Source: Tethya wilhelma (Eukaryota > Porifera > Demospongiae > Tethyida > Tethyidae). From it: 64,000 nt of DNA. Positions 28,280 through 41,116 of the stretch are shown one piece after another. Within the stretch, counting starts at the first letter, position 1; each line of letters opens with the position of its first letter. The position numbers and the translations under genes were made by a program. The notes beneath the pieces are model-generated. The model was not told where the DNA came from and ran no database searches. It was given only the letters and a program-made list of their open reading frames with translations. Location: positions 1,995,780 through 2,059,779 of the forward strand of contig CAXIPT010000011.1 of the NCBI GenBank assembly GCA_964030475.1, given 5' to 3'.

Positions 28280-29760
28280 ATTTCAATTCTCCCCATTGTA
28301 AGCAAAATTTTGGAGTGCCGTGTCAAAAATGTCAGCACTGGTTAAAGTTGTTGATGATTGACTGCAGGCACTGGATAATGGCCATGAAGTATGCCTCACT
28401 TTTTTGATGTTTGCAAGGCTGTTGACACTGTCCTCCACCACTCACTCCTGAAAACTATCATCGCTCGAGAAAAGCACCTACTAACTGAGTGGATTGACAT
28501 CTATATCTTTCCCATAGAACTCAATAAGTTGGTGTTGGTGGCCTGGGCATTACATGACACAGTTGTATAGTATCTGCATGGAGTTCCACAAGGTTCAGTG
28601 ATGGCCCTGATGGGACCAATTCCCATGGGTTAGGGAAGAAGTATAGGAGTTCTAGATCTTTGCCAGCACTTGCTTGCATGTATGCATGCATTCATTCTTG
28701 GATGCACGAACAGACACGGTCAATTTCTGACTGTAGAAAGACAAAGTCAGCTGCATGGTGACCTAGCCGATTATAATTATCATCAGCAAATAGCTGCCCG
28801 AGATCATAGAACAGTGGCGGATCCAGGATTATAGCATTTACTCTTGATTATAGAAAGGGATTATTTTAGTAGAATGCGCGCGAAGCGCGCGCAAAATTTT
28901 GTCCTAGCCACGCCCACTTCGGTTAAAACCACGCCTATTTTACGTATAGCTCCACCCATTTCTAATTGCATGAACTTTGTACTTTACTATGCAAGCGGTG
29001 TTTCTAGCTCGTGCGTAGCTATTTTGGGAAGTATCTACACTTTCTGGGCTTATTTGCTGGCAGCCAATGTTTTTCAAGTAAGTACTATACTTGTGAGAGG
29101 CCGAAAGTTGGTTTTCTCTTGATTTTTGAGACTGAAATAAATTTTAGCCTTGTCTGAAAGGGGGTATCCATGGATACATTGGATATCCCCCTAAATCCGC
29201 CACTGTAGAAGTAACTATAGCAGAAGCAATGTAATGGTCAAGTACTCTGTCAAGTAAGTGAGTGTAAATATTTAGCTGGTGTTACCATGATCTCAAACAT
29301 GACTTGGGGCACATGCATTACAAAGTTTTATTGGTGTATTCAAGCTCCGCCACCCTGCTAAAGCGTATGAATCTTTTATAAGGGCTCATCTGAAATACTC
29401 AGCAATTGTGTGCATGGAATCCATACAATAAAGGCAAAATGATATCTCTATACCTTCCCTTCATATAGATGAGTTGTTGCCTCTGCAGTGTCATCTTTTT
29501 AAAACATTAACAGTCTAACTGATTTTCCAGAAGTACCCATATATCACTGATCGAGACACTTCGAATTCCACTATGACAATATAGGTCCTCATCAAGTGCA
29601 GCACTGTGTGTTCCTCACTTTAGGAGCTCCGCATACCAACATTCTTTCTTCCCTGAAACAATTTATCCAACTGATGACTTTAATAGATTGCAACTTGTTG
29701 ACAGTTTTTAAGCACTACCTTTTTAACTCTGGGTCACAGTAATAAATTATGTCAAGTTCT
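28280..29760 (+). mobile_element. Decayed non-LTR retrotransposon (LINE reverse transcriptase)
   Basis: Plus strand, in shifting frames, shows reverse-transcriptase hallmarks: FDVCKAVDTVLHHSLL (near 28398-28450), HGVPQGSV (near 28576-28600) and, further on, a YLAGVT..SNMTWG stretch (near 29275-29320) typical of the region after the catalytic domain. Stops and frameshifts are frequent, so it is not functional. It is split by the MITE at 28812-29205. Confidence 0.65.
28812..29205. mobile_element. CAGTGGCGGAT MITE
   Basis: Inverted ends CAGTGGCGGATCCAGG / CCTAAATCCGCCACTG, 394 bp, flanked by the 5-bp repeat TAGAA (28807-28811, 29206-29210). It interrupts the LINE remnant. No transposase. Confidence 0.75.
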
Positions 29761-29953
29761 CTAAGACTTGTTTAGTTTCTGTTCATCCAGATAAATTCAC
29801 TTAAGCATTCTCTGCTTCTGGATATTGATAATAATAAGGACAAAATTAATATTATACTGACTTGTTTACATGTTTTGGTCACAACTGAACAGGATCATGC
29901 ACCATGCAGAATGAGGTTCTAACAGGATCATGATCGGCAGAGTAAGAAATAAT

Positions 29954-30306
29954 CAAGGGATGGTGACGACAATACCTGCTGTACTAACATTCACAACCAT
30001 GCAGGATCAAAATAATATGATCTGTCCAATTTTTAGACCTAAGTTGACCCTTGATTGCACCAATTAAGTTAATTGGAAGGATCGTTGGAATTATAGACCT
30101 TTGACCAAACTAAAACATGTGCTGTCTGTAGCTAGTGTCCTTTGTCTGTTAAAAGCGAGCAATTGCGTTTTAATATTGTTGACTCTTGCCATGGGGCCAA
30201 TTTTGTACATTAATTGCCTTGACCCATGCAGCTTGATTGCATCTTGATCTCGGTCATGGGCTGGTGTTAGTACTGTAACAGTGGGTATGATTGTGACCAT
30301 CCCTTG
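29954..30306. mobile_element. CAAGGGATGGT MITE
   Basis: Imperfect inverted ends of roughly 40 bp (CAAGGGATGGTGAC… / …GTGACCATCCCTTG), 353 bp overall, no coding content. Confidence 0.6.
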
Positions 30307-30639
30307 TATGATAATATTTTGTTCCTATCTGTCAAATCACATGCAAGTAACAGTTTGTCTCAATATCTGATGAGGTTCGAGGAATCGATCATTGCTTGCC
30401 TACACTATAGCCTCATGCATTATATGATTGGATCGCATGCCCTGACAGAAATTTGCTTGGTTGATAAAAAAAACTTTTTCTTTTACATATCAAATTATTA
30501 TGCATTTTACAAAAGGAAAAGTTACAATAATAGCAAATTAATAATCCATGATTGCCAAAGGAAAAAAATCGTACACACACAAACATACTTACACACACTA
30601 ACACACACATACACACATATACATGCACCTACACACATA

Positions 30640-31782
30640 TTAAGAGTAATTTGTTCTAATGTCATTTGATATTGTATTGTGGTCCATGTTGTCAAGAGCT
30701 GTACACAATTTCTCCCAAGAAGCATCTCTATCACTGTGCAGCCAAAGGCGAACCATTTCAGATCTCATTTCCATATATATATACTTGTCAAAGTCCACTC
30801 TGATCTCATCCAACTTGATACCATCAATCTCCAACTGCACTCCAAGCTGGTGCCAGTCAAGAAGTTTTGTAAGAGCCTGGGATACAAGTCGATGGTTGAA
30901 GGNAAGTTTCTGGCTGTCGCTTGCCAAAAAAAGGCTTGTTAGGAGGTGATTCGATCATATGAATCATGCTTTTTCATTTGGATGAGATTTGCCCAACAGT
31001 GAAACTGCTCTGGTGTGTACTCACTTTGGTTGTGTTTGGACTTCAACTTATCCAAAATTTCTTCCAACTCAGTCATCTTTTGAAGGTGAGAGTCATAGAC
31101 ACGTGACCGTTTAGTAGGCGGGGCATCATCAGCTGCAGAGTCACCAGATGGCCTCTTTGTTGCCTTTGCTTTTGACTTTACTTGAAGCTTAACCCACAAA
31201 TAAATAGCTTTTCGTGTACGATGCTCAGTATACATTCTTTTGAGGTCTTCATCACTAGTTGAAGACAATTGTTTACCTTTAAAGCTGTGACCCGGCTCAA
31301 AATATCCTAAGAGAAAATCTTCGTTTGTTATACATGTTGCTTCAAATCAACAACAAGTGTTTCACGCATGAGGCTCAGAGTTTTGAACTCACTCGAGGTC
31401 CATTCCACTGTGGAATTACCACCAATGTACTGGGGGTAAAACACTTTCACAGAATATTTTACAGCTAGCTCATTGTTCACAATCTGTATTTGAGAAAAAA
31501 GCTAGATTATCATCATATGTAGACAGTGCATAATTTCTTGTATGTGCACAGTCATGTGACACTGGTATTATTATCATGCCAGAGGGAATGATTACTTACA
31601 TCAGAGCACTTAGAGGAATGAGGCTGAGAATCAAAACAAACACTTGCCGATGATCCACTTGCAGCGTTCAAAATTTGACAAACAACTCTGGAAGAAGCTA
31701 TTTCTGTCTTTTGACATCCATCGCCACTAGAATGTACTCCAACATGGCTATTATCTTCGTACACAGGAGGCCTATTGGCCAT
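30640..31782 (-). CDS. Death-domain protein with two apparent frameshifts
   Basis: Exons 31782-31600 (61 codons, MANRPPVYEDNSHVGVHSSG), 31483-31393 and 31306-30640, phases 0 and 1. The middle part is basic (YTEHRTRKAIYLWVKLQ, KRPSGD…KRSRVYD), followed by a helical stretch (LQKMTELEEILDKL) and a WANLIQMKKHDSYD block. The C-terminus is a death domain (WHQLGVQLEI…WLHSD…SWEKLCTALD) ending in TNYS and a stop. Two 1-base surpluses break the frame, one just after HDSYD (about 30946-30951) and one at the N (30903). Correcting both gives a continuous frame between the two halves. Sequencing error is therefore likelier than decay, but a pseudogene is possible. I associate this architecture with expanded death-domain families in sponges (from memory). 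Likely role: adaptor in apoptosis-like or immune signalling. Confidence 0.7.
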
Positions 31783-32254
31783 CTTTCCACTCAAACACAG
31801 AAACACTAATTTTAGTCTCGAAACTGAATTCGAACCACGTGTGTGCGCACGTGCAGAGCTAGCTTCTCTGCACGTGACCTCCGCGATCCGCGCACGAAAT
31901 CCGGTGTTCCATGTGAGCTGAAATCAACAGTATGGTTATAGCTTCTACGGTGCAGCATACGCAGCATTGTATCCTGAGACTCGCTCAGTCACACAACTGT
32001 TCCAGCACAAAACATCGTTTTGAAACTCATGGTGGTGCCTATAAATAGATCGACTAAAAATAACCTCTAAAATGACGTAATCTGGCGGTCATTTTGTGCG
32101 CATGCTCATTAATCTCCAATACAGCATGGCGCTCAAGTTCTGCCGAGTGTCTCTCTCTCCTCTCTCCTTCGCTCTCTTGAACTATCTGTCAGAACTATCA
32201 GGCAGAACTATCTGTCCCACAAGAAGAAAGCAGAGGAACTCCTCCTCTGCTTAC
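31783..32254. promoter_or_regulatory. Upstream region of the death-domain gene
   Basis: Contains a CACGTGTGTGCGCACGTG double E-box (31838-31855), another CACGTG at 31872 and a CpG-rich patch. No other gene is seen. Confidence 0.35.
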
Positions 32255-32880
32255 TTAAGGCCTGGGTCACCTTGAAAAATGATTGAAATTTTGCCTGAAT
32301 TAAAGTTCAGATCTACAGGATATCAAATAAATTTTCCTAATTTTTTTCCTATACAACAAATTTTTGGCCTTTCATTTTCATATATATTACATTCGGTTTC
32401 CGCCTAATTAATTATTCATAATTTAAGGTGTTTCATTCACCGATCATTATTTACATAAATATTCATTATTTTGGAATTACAAGGTTGCTATGGCAACAAA
32501 ACTTTTTCAGGAGATAACTATCATCATGAACCTCTATAATCTTGATTGAGGTTACCGCTAATCGTATTGTTGACAAGATATAGCCTAGAAGGAGAGAACG
32601 GCAGGTGTGCATTGTATGGAAAAGGCTGCATATCTTTCATCCAGATCCGTATTTCTGAACCCCAATTAAGATTTAGGCATATATTGATGAAAGAAATATT
32701 TATACAAAAAATGGTTACCATAGCAACAGGGAACATTTCCGCCTAATTAATTATTCATTTTTTTTTGCTGATTCAGCAAATATGGAACAGTCACATGACC
32801 AACTTTTGACTTATGGATGTTTGAAATATCCCAAAGAATCTATACCTACGTTTCCATGGTTACTAATTAGTTAGTTTAAA
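32255..32880. repeat. TTAAGGCCTGG-family repeat, truncated
   Basis: Begins TTAAGGCCTGGGTCA and shares CCGCCTAATTAATTATTCAT and GCTATGGCAACA words with the complete element at 59629-60309. The right end was not found. Confidence 0.5.
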
Positions 32881-32924
32881 AGTTATGACCATTCCAAATA
32901 TTGATGAGATTATTTTACTATTCC

Positions 32925-33272
32925 CAGTACGGTAGTACTGGGTACACAGGAATGGCACGGATGGCCCATTAGCGCAATACAAATATTCACGCGAATAACT
33001 CTGCAAAAACTGAGCGCTTAGCACNTCAATTGCATAGAGATAACCACACAACAGAGACTAGTCAGTCTCTACAAAAAGCAGAAGTGTACATTTGATGCAC
33101 ATGCGCATTATAGGTGTGAAAAACACGTGGTTTATTGACGACCTTTACACATAAAAATGGCTAAATAAAAAGTACAGTATTTTATATCAAGAGTTTCAAA
33201 GCTGCCTAGATTTTGTTTGCTGCTTTTTTCGCCAGCAAACGGACGTACTACAGATGAATTGAAGTCTTACTA
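32925..33272 (+). repeat. Diverged R1-tail-like sequence
   Basis: Carries GAGACTAGTCAGTCTCTACAAA, CACATGCGCATTATAG, CACGTGG and GACCTTTACA in the order of the R1 tail, but with low identity. Includes the N at 33025. Confidence 0.5.
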
Positions 33273-33273
33273 T

Positions 33274-34264
33274 ACAAGTAGTAAAAATTTCAAAAAAAAT
33301 TAGTAATGTAGGAATGGTCAGTGCGGTAAAAGTATTGGAACAAGGCATGTCTCAAATTCGGCACATGACTACTTCATTTTTATTCTTGATCCCTCACAAG
33401 GATCCTAAGTGTGACGTAATGCAATGATGTGTACAATAGTGCTATAGGTTATATTGCATTGGTTCAAATTCCCATGCAGTATCAGTAGGCTAGCAAAATA
33501 ACTTAAACTGGACTGCCAGGCAAGAGTTAGGTACAAAAATGAAGTAGTCATGTGCCGAATTTGAGACATGCCTTGTTCCAATACTTTTTACCGCACTGCC
33601 CATTCCTACATTACTAATTTTTTTGAAATTTTTACGACTTGTCAGTTCACTCACTTTTTTCAACACTACAGTGTGGAGACCACCAGAGACTGGTTAGTCC
33701 CTACAAAAAGCAACAGCTACATACACTACAATGTGCTGGAGGAGGCTAATGCACATGTGCATAATAATGGCACGTGTATAAACAATTAATGACCTTTGAA
33801 CTCTAACTGCCAAGATGGCTGCATTGTTGTACATGAAATCAGTTTATACGCTAAGTTTCAAAGCTTTCTAGTTTTTGTTTAGGCCTATATATGATGAAAA
33901 CGAGTATCAAAGAATATAGTACCCATGAAAAGAACTTACTTTGTGCTGTCAAAGTTGGCTCAACACATTCTGGTTCTCTGGAATCCTTTTTCAGTTAGAA
34001 AGTACGTAAGTACGTAAGTAAGTACATACGTTAGGAGAACAAAAATGGCACTATGGTGGCTTCCCACTAGCGCTCTCTACAGGTGCTGAGGAAACTTTTG
34101 CGAGTTTTACGCCTTGCATTCAGTTGGTAATCTGTCAGTGAGAGCCTCTGACTAACATTGAAGGTTTAGTTTTGTTTGACTAGATTTTTATAATGACCAA
34201 AATCTTATATTGTGTCTATGGGACAGTCGGCCCATTCCTACCGTACGTACTACCGTACGTATGA
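33274..34264 (+). mobile_element. R1 composite repeat, copy c
   Basis: Arms 33274-33385 and 33538-33642, interior about 150 bp, tail to 34264 ending CCGTACGTATGA. Confidence 0.85.
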
Positions 34265-34939
34265 TGGTCAAAGTTGTCTCAATGTCTTTTGTTTGTCTGG
34301 AAATCGCGTTCAAGTAAGTCAGTTAGGAAGGAAGGAAGGAAGGAAGGAGAACAAAATTGCACTCTTGTGGCTTCTTGCCAGCGCTCTCTCCAGAGTGCTC
34401 TGGAAACTTTCTGCCAGTTTTCTTTGTTAATACAGTAAGTAAACTGTCTGTGAGAGGCTATTGAATGCATTTGAAGGCTTAGCTTTCTTTCCTTGAAAGT
34501 TTATAAGCATGAACATTTTGTATTGTGTCTATGGGACAGTCAGCCCATTCCTACTATACGTACTACCGTATGTATGATAGTACAGATCATTGCATTTATG
34601 ACACAGAGGATCCATATATAGGGATCAAGAATAAATCAAAAATGAAGTACCGTATAGCGGCAAATTTTCATGGGGAAAATTTTTTACAGTTTTGTCTTGA
34701 ATAGAAGGTCACAGGAAATTCGTGGATTGCTTCTCAACATTACATGACAATCACATACCTAACAAATTTTGTGGGGGAAAATTTTTGCGGAAAGCTGCCA
34801 AACCGCGAAATTCGCAAAAAATTTCCCGCTATACCGGTACAGTAGTCATGTGCCGAAATTGTGACATGCCTTGTTCCAATGCTTTTTACCGCACTGTCCA
34901 TTCCTACACTACTAATTATTTTGAAATTTTTACTACTTG
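34265..34939 (+). mobile_element. Partial R1 pieces: tail end, interior and right arm
   Basis: 34265-34577 is the last third of a diverged R1 tail. 34580-34939 is interior plus the right arm, and the arm is split by the MITE at 34650-34837. Confidence 0.7.
34650..34837. mobile_element. CCGTATAGCGG MITE inserted in an R1 arm
   Basis: Ends CCGTATAGCGG / CCGCTATACCGG with TA on each side. The interrupted arm reads GAAGTA … AGTAGTCATG, continuous in other R1 copies. Confidence 0.75.
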
Positions 34940-35456
34940 TAATAATAAAAGCACCGATCATGCACAAGCCTCAGCGGTGGCACATGCACTCTGTCACTTG
35001 CAACTTGTGATGAAGCAGCATAAATCACAGCAATGAACCAGATGGGCAATGCAATAATTATATCTGATTCAGCTGTTGTCAGATGCTACTGAGCAAACCT
35101 ATGGGCTACCTGAATTAATAATGTAATCATGACTCAGTACTTGGTGGCCATGCAGCTTAGCTAGCCGCGAGTCACTCCATGGCCCGGTAAACACACTAAC
35201 ACAACTAACTTGTAAGCTCAGAATTTTAGCTTGCAATCAATTGAGTTTGTAGTGTATGTGCTTTGGTTAATGTCTTACATAATGGTTATGTTTACTTCCA
35301 TTTTGTGATCATGTCGGATGTTGTGTGTGTTCTTAAGTTGTGCAGTTGTGTGTGTGTAACATTCTTTCGTGTGTTTGAGCTCAATAAAGAGATTTGATAT
35401 TAAACCTGTTGAACTGATAGCTAGAAGTTGAACAAACACAACAGAGTTATACTTAC

Positions 35457-35546
35457 CTGTGCAAGCAGCTAAGCCACCTGAGCTAAGCACATCACATCCA
35501 GAGGCTGAGAGCCAAAGCTCTGTCATCTGAAGCACATTCAGTCCAA
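35457..35546 (-). CDS. Possible isolated exon
   Basis: Minus strand, between AAATACAG and GTAAGT, reads GLNVLQMTELWLSASGCDVL… for 90 nt. Composition looks protein-like, but no partner exon or homology is evident. Confidence 0.25.
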
Positions 35547-35822
35547 CTGTATTTCTAGATAACGCACAATACAGTATACGTGGGGCATGATTGATGGATG
35601 CGGTTTCAAAAATAAGCGTTCAGAGAAGCACAAAAGCCTCGTATCTCAGAAAGTATACAGTGTCTTGCAAGATTCTACACAACCATTTTCAAGACAATTT
35701 CGATTCATGAACGTAAGTACCTTCGGTTTGGACCATAGAGCTGCCATTATCCCGTAACAGACAGATGCACATGCACACACACACACACACACACATGCAC
35801 ACACACAAAACGACTACCGTAA

Positions 35823-37735
35823 GCGATTTTTTATCTGACGTACACTTTTTGGACTTAGAAGATTACACGTCAACATCACTTGGAATTCTAATGGTCGTCA
35901 CAATTATTAATAAGTGCGCGCATAGGTATATAGGCATTGCCAATACTTTCTTATGCAGCTATTTTTAGGCTATAGGTAACTCAATCTATATCTGCTAAAT
36001 CTCTGCCTATTGTGGATGTCTACTAGAATAATTATTTATTTATTATGATATTTTTTAAACAAAAACTATAATTATGCAGATAATTCTTCAATGACAATGA
36101 CTATGATCTGCCGCCATAATGAGACCAAATTGAATGCCTACTGTGGCACAATGTACTCTTAGTAGCACTGAGTGCAATTTACATCAACAAAATTCTAAGC
36201 TGCTTGATATAACTCAGCGTATAGCCATTGAGTAGCTACAGTTCTCCCTCAGCCCTGAGCCTGCAAATTCACCATTTTAGGTGAAGCAACGTTGCCTTTT
36301 GATTGCCTAATAGCCTTCAAAGGCATCTACTAGGATAACAACAAAACTCAAATGTTATGAACCTAGGCTGGCAAACTCTATGGCTTGGGTGTATGTTGTT
36401 ACAAGTAGTAAAAATTTTGAAAAAATAAGTAGTGTAGGAATAGGCAGTGCGGTAAAAAGTTTTGGAACAAGGCAGGGTCTCAGTTTCGGCACATGACTAC
36501 TTCATTTTTATTTTTTAACCCTCATATATATGGATTTTTCAGTGTCGTGTTGCAATAATCTGTACACTATAATAGTACCATAGCTTATCATATTGCATTG
36601 AATTGGTTCACTATTATAATAATTATTTGGCTAAGCAATGGAGTAAACTATAATAGACAGGTATATAACTTGCTGGCCAAGAGTTGGGCACCTTGAAAAA
36701 TGAAGTAGTCATGTGCCGAAACTGAGACCCTGCCTTGTTCCAAAACTTTTTATCGCACTGCCCATTCCTACACTGCTTATTTTTTCAAAATTTTTACTAC
36801 TTGTTCATTCACTTTTTTCAACACTACAGTGTGGAGACTATCAGAGACTGCATGGTTAGTCCCTACAAAAAGCTCGAGTCTCAGCTACATGCACTTCATT
36901 ATGCTAGAGGCTAGTGCGCATGCGCATAATAATGCCACGTGGATAATGACCTTTGAACTCTACCTACAAAGATGGCTGCAATGTAGTACATGAATTTATA
37001 CACTAAGTTTCAAAGCTTTCTAGTTTTTATTCAGGCCTATTTACAATGAAATCGAGTGTAAAGGAACATACTACCCAAGAAAAGAACTTATACTTTGTGG
37101 CGTCAAAGTTGGCTCAACACTTTCTGGTTCTCTGGAAATCTTTCAAGTAAGTCAGTTAGAAGGAAGTAAGTAAGTTAGGGGAACAAAATTGCACTAGTGT
37201 GGCTTCCCACAAGCACTCTCTCTACGAGTGATCAGAAAAGTTTTGGCAAAGTTTAAGCCTTCCATGCAGTTGGTTTTCTGTAAAGGAGAGCCTCTGAGCA
37301 ATTGCAAGTTTGAAGCCTCTACTTTGTGTTGTTAGATTTTTATGGCGATAAATATTTTGTACTGTGTCTATGGGACAGTAGGCCCATTCCTACTATACGT
37401 ACTACTGTACGTATGATGTACTAAATAAAGAAGCTCAGTTCAGTATACTTTATCAAGTTCTGGTCATCCTGATTGACAAGTTAGCAGCAGCATCACTATC
37501 CAACCAGACAGCTATGGATCTTAATTGCTCAGCTAGGTGGCAAGCTATCAGCTAGCATTTCACAAGCATGAAGATGCAGGCTAAAGTGCAGCGCAGCTCA
37601 GCTTAGTACTGTCAGCTATAGCCTCAACAAAGTTCAATTCCACGGCTATGCAAATACGCATGACGACCTTTACCGAAATGTTGACCGGGTGAAAATTTTC
37701 TAAGTCCAAAAAGTGTACGTCAGATAAAAAATCGC
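35823..37735. repeat. 38-bp inverted repeats flanking 1.9 kb
   Basis: 35823-35860 (GCGATTTTTTATCTGACGTA…) is exactly inverted at 37698-37735. The enclosed segment contains R1 copy d. It may be the ends of a larger element or an inversion of one repeat. Confidence 0.6.
36401..37417 (+). mobile_element. R1 composite repeat, copy d
   Basis: Arms 36401-36510 and 36700-36804, tail to 37417. Confidence 0.85.
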
Positions 37736-38405
37736 CTATACCGTAATCCTCTGCACGTGATACTCACGCGCCGAGGCTAAATAAACTATCCAATCCATGG
37801 CATCACGACTGGATGCTCTGAGGATCTGGATGCTGCAGAAAATGTATTGAAGTCACTTATAGGCTTCTTTTCTTGCCAGACTGTTAATTGAAAGACCAAA
37901 ATATGTGTTGAGGAGTCTATATAGTTTCTGTTCATATTAATTTTGCCAATCTGGAATATCATATGGTACACAGGCTAAGTGCAATCCTCGATCACTTCAC
38001 TTCAAAGGTCACATATACAATTCCGGCAAAGATCGTTGCAAGTCTGAGCACCAGTGCAAATTAAGATCGTCTCAGACTATCTAATTTGGCCCATAAAGTC
38101 AAAAAAGCCATACTGTATCTATCCATGCTTACAAGCTCAGGCTACTGTTTAATAACCCTAGATGGCTAGAGATTATAATTATATAAACTTCGTGTTGAGG
38201 CAAAGTTGCATACTTACTTTTTTTGAGAAAAAACTGAAGTATATGTAAATGCATGTGCAGCCATACCACAAAGCTTACCTTGGTCTCCCACCATCACTAC
38301 CATGTTATCCATAAAACATCTCATTTAAACTCAAGCATGACCTCACTTTACTCAGAAAAATTTTAATGCATTCCTTACTATAATAGTTAACTCTTTAACA
38401 AATTA

Positions 38406-39303
38406 AGTATAGTAAAAAATTTTATAAAAATTAGAAGTGTAAGAATGGGCAGTGCAGTAAAAAGCAATGAAACAAGGTAAGTCTCTGAATTTCGGCACAT
38501 GACTACTTCATTTTTTGTACCCAACTCACTGTGTACCTACATTCTACATACTTGTTACTTTATGTAGAATGTAGGTAAACAGTGAGTTGGGTACAAAAAA
38601 TGAAGTAGTCATGCATGTGCCGAAGTTCAGAGACTTAGCTACCTTGTTTCATTGCTTTTTACCGCACTGCCCATTTCCTACATGCACTTCTAATTTTTAT
38701 AAAATTTTTACTATACTTGTACATTCACTTTTTAAACACCAAGGTGATCAATTGCATTCATGTATACAAAAGCAGAACTGTACAGCATTATAAGTAATTG
38801 CAAACCACGTGGTCTATTGACGACCTTTACCTACATAAAAATGGCCAAATAAAAAGTACAGCATTTTATATCGAGATTTTCAAAGCTGCCTAAATTTTGT
38901 TTGCTGCCTTTTCGCCAGCTAACAAGTCAAAAAGGACGTATACTACAGATGAAATGAAGTCTCACTATATAGTTAAAGTTGGCTCAGTGCCTTTAGTTTG
39001 TCTGAAAATCGCGTTCAACTGAGTAAGTCAGTTAGGAAGGAAGGAAGGAAGAAAGGAAGGAGAACAAAATTGCACTCTTGTGGCTTCTTGCCATCGCTCT
39101 CTCCAGAGTGCTCCAGAAACTTTCTGCCAGTTTTCTTGGTTAATACAGTAAGTATAAACTGTCTGGGAGAGGCTATAAAATGCGCGCCGGCATTTGAAAG
39201 CTTAGTCTTGTTTCCCTCAAAGTTTATAAGCATGAACATTATTTTGTATTGTGTCAATGGGACAGTCGGCCAATTCCTACTATACGTACTACCGTACGTA
39301 TGA
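38406..39303 (+). mobile_element. R1-related repeat, copy e (diverged subfamily)
   Basis: Arms 38406-38517 and 38597-38720 enclose only a ~75 bp palindrome (GTACCCAACTCACTG … CAGTGAGTTGGGTAC). The tail is the diverged form also seen at 34265-34577, ending CCGTACGTATGA. Confidence 0.75.
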
Positions 39304-39597
39304 TACATGCAACTGGACTAGCTATATTGGAAAGGGTCTGGGAACCAGCTATACTCACGTATCGACCAAGTCTACATTCATGCCATGGCCAATTAAAACA
39401 ATCACCGAATAAAGATTGTATGATGTGCATGCATGCATGACACATCTCAACTATAGCCTTAACTGAAACAGCCTCAAACTTTGTAGAGAAACTAATCCTG
39501 TATATATAGCTACACATTTTTGTAGGCTATATTATGTCACAACGTAATGTCACAATTTATTAATAATAGTGCAGCTATAGTCTACTAGAGAACTTAC

Positions 39598-39666
39598 TAT
39601 TCTCCTTTGAATCTCTTCAATCTCTTCAATTTCTTCCAATGTCAGTGGCTCCTTTTTGGCTGTCAT
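39598..39666 (-). CDS. First exon of a coiled-coil-family paralogue
   Basis: Starts MTAKKEPLTLEEIEEIEE and is closed by GTAAGTTCT after 23 codons. It is clearly related to the first exons at 16757-16807 and 60498-60548, with one EEI repeat expansion. No following exons of the family were found to the left, so it is probably a remnant or an incomplete gene. Confidence 0.5.
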
Positions 39667-40550
39667 GATTGAGTCAACATAGACTCTTTCCAATTATAGG
39701 CGCGACAGGAAGAGGAGAAGAGAGAAGAGAAGGCAAGGGTCTGGAGGCAAAAGCACACAGATCACTGCCAGTCTGGAATGCAATTAAAATTCACAGAAGC
39801 CATGTGCTACAACCACAACTAAAACACTAAACCCAGCAAGTGTGGAAGGGCAATTCAGGAAAATCCACTTAGTCTAATGATTAACTACTTCCGCGTACAG
39901 AACTTCCGTTCGCCAAAACAGATTAAAATTGCATGACCACATTGCACGAAAAAGTGGATAACCAGAGTGGATAACCAGCTTGGTACAATATAGTTTGCAT
40001 GGAGCATACCTGCATCAGGCTGCATGGTAGGTTGATTGTAAACCACTAGATGTCTATTAGTATTAATTTTACATAATTTTGGTACTACAGTTTGATCATG
40101 CCAAAATTGGTTGTTCGAAGCAGCGCTATCATGAGTTTATTAATAAGCTCAGTTTGCCAGAGTGAGACCCTTTCCCAAGCCTTTCCTTTCCGCCCTTTCT
40201 CTCTTCTCCCCCTTCCTGTCCTGCCTACTAATAACAGCAGCGCTAGCTAGCATGAACTAAGTTTAAAATTTCACGGTACCCACCATGGCCAGGCTCCCCA
40301 TCCCCCTTGCATGCACGCAGCCGCTAACATGTATAACTTAGTGTGGATGATCTTCATGCACCTACCATGCAGTATTACAAGAAATGCCTATAGCTGTATA
40401 CTAGCTGTACAAGGTTTTAGATAAAAAACAGCAACAATTATCTATTACCAATAAAGATAATGAATAATAAAATTAATGGCAAAGTACATGTGCAATAATT
40501 TAGCAGCTCTTGCCTGAAGGCATTAATTGGCAGCCTGATCGACAGTGTGA

Positions 40551-40639
40551 CTGTGTGCAAGTGTGTGTGTGTGGTGCACGTGTGTGTGTGTGCATGTGTG
40601 TGTGTGTGTGTGCGGTGTGTGTGCATGTGTGTGTGTGTC
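40551..40639. repeat. (GT)n microsatellite, interrupted
   Basis: GT repeat with GCATG and GGTGCACG interruptions. Confidence 0.9.
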
Positions 40640-40662
40640 ACCCATTGCCATTTCGTCTTCTA

Positions 40663-40862
40663 TTATAGCTCTGATATCTCGTTGTCCAACTTAGCGAGGA
40701 TTTGCAACTTTTCATTCATTTTCAGCAGCGATAACTTTGCCGTATCTGGCACTTCCGCTAATTGTCACGTGCCTTTTCCACGTCACCAATAATTCGAGTG
40801 GCAGAAGCTCTATGTTCAGCTCGAATTCTCTTCTGTTTTGCTAATGTTTCAGCATCAGCCAT
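40663..40862 (-). pseudogene. Decayed LTR-retrotransposon gag fragment (BEL/Pao-like)
   Basis: From an ATG at 40862 the minus strand encodes a short charged N-terminus typical of BEL/Pao-type gag starts. The frame breaks at a stop (40760-40758), continues one frame over to 40663 and then appears to shift again. No protease or polymerase nearby. Family is tentative. Confidence 0.4.
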
Positions 40863-40955
40863 CTTAGAAATTGAATCTCAGAGTCACTGAGTCAAGTTAT
40901 ACAGTCAGTCTTCTTTAGCTGGAATCACGGTTTGTGTAGCCGATCCAGTATCTGG

Positions 40956-40956
<1 letters not shown>

Positions 40957-41010
<54 letters not shown>
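40957..41010. repeat. (ATT)n microsatellite
   Basis: About 18 pure ATT units. Confidence 0.95.
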
Positions 41011-41116
41011 CTCAAAATACACGCCACAATAGGCGCAAAGGGGACAAACAAACACACAGATAGCTAAACACCAAGTCATACATCAAGCACCAAACAAAAA
41101 TTTGAAAGTAAAAAGC

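Noticed and set aside
34212..34430. Short ORFs in R1 copies (also 25472, 26127, 38587, 39015, 48686)
   Set aside because: They recur in non-coding repeat copies with different frames.
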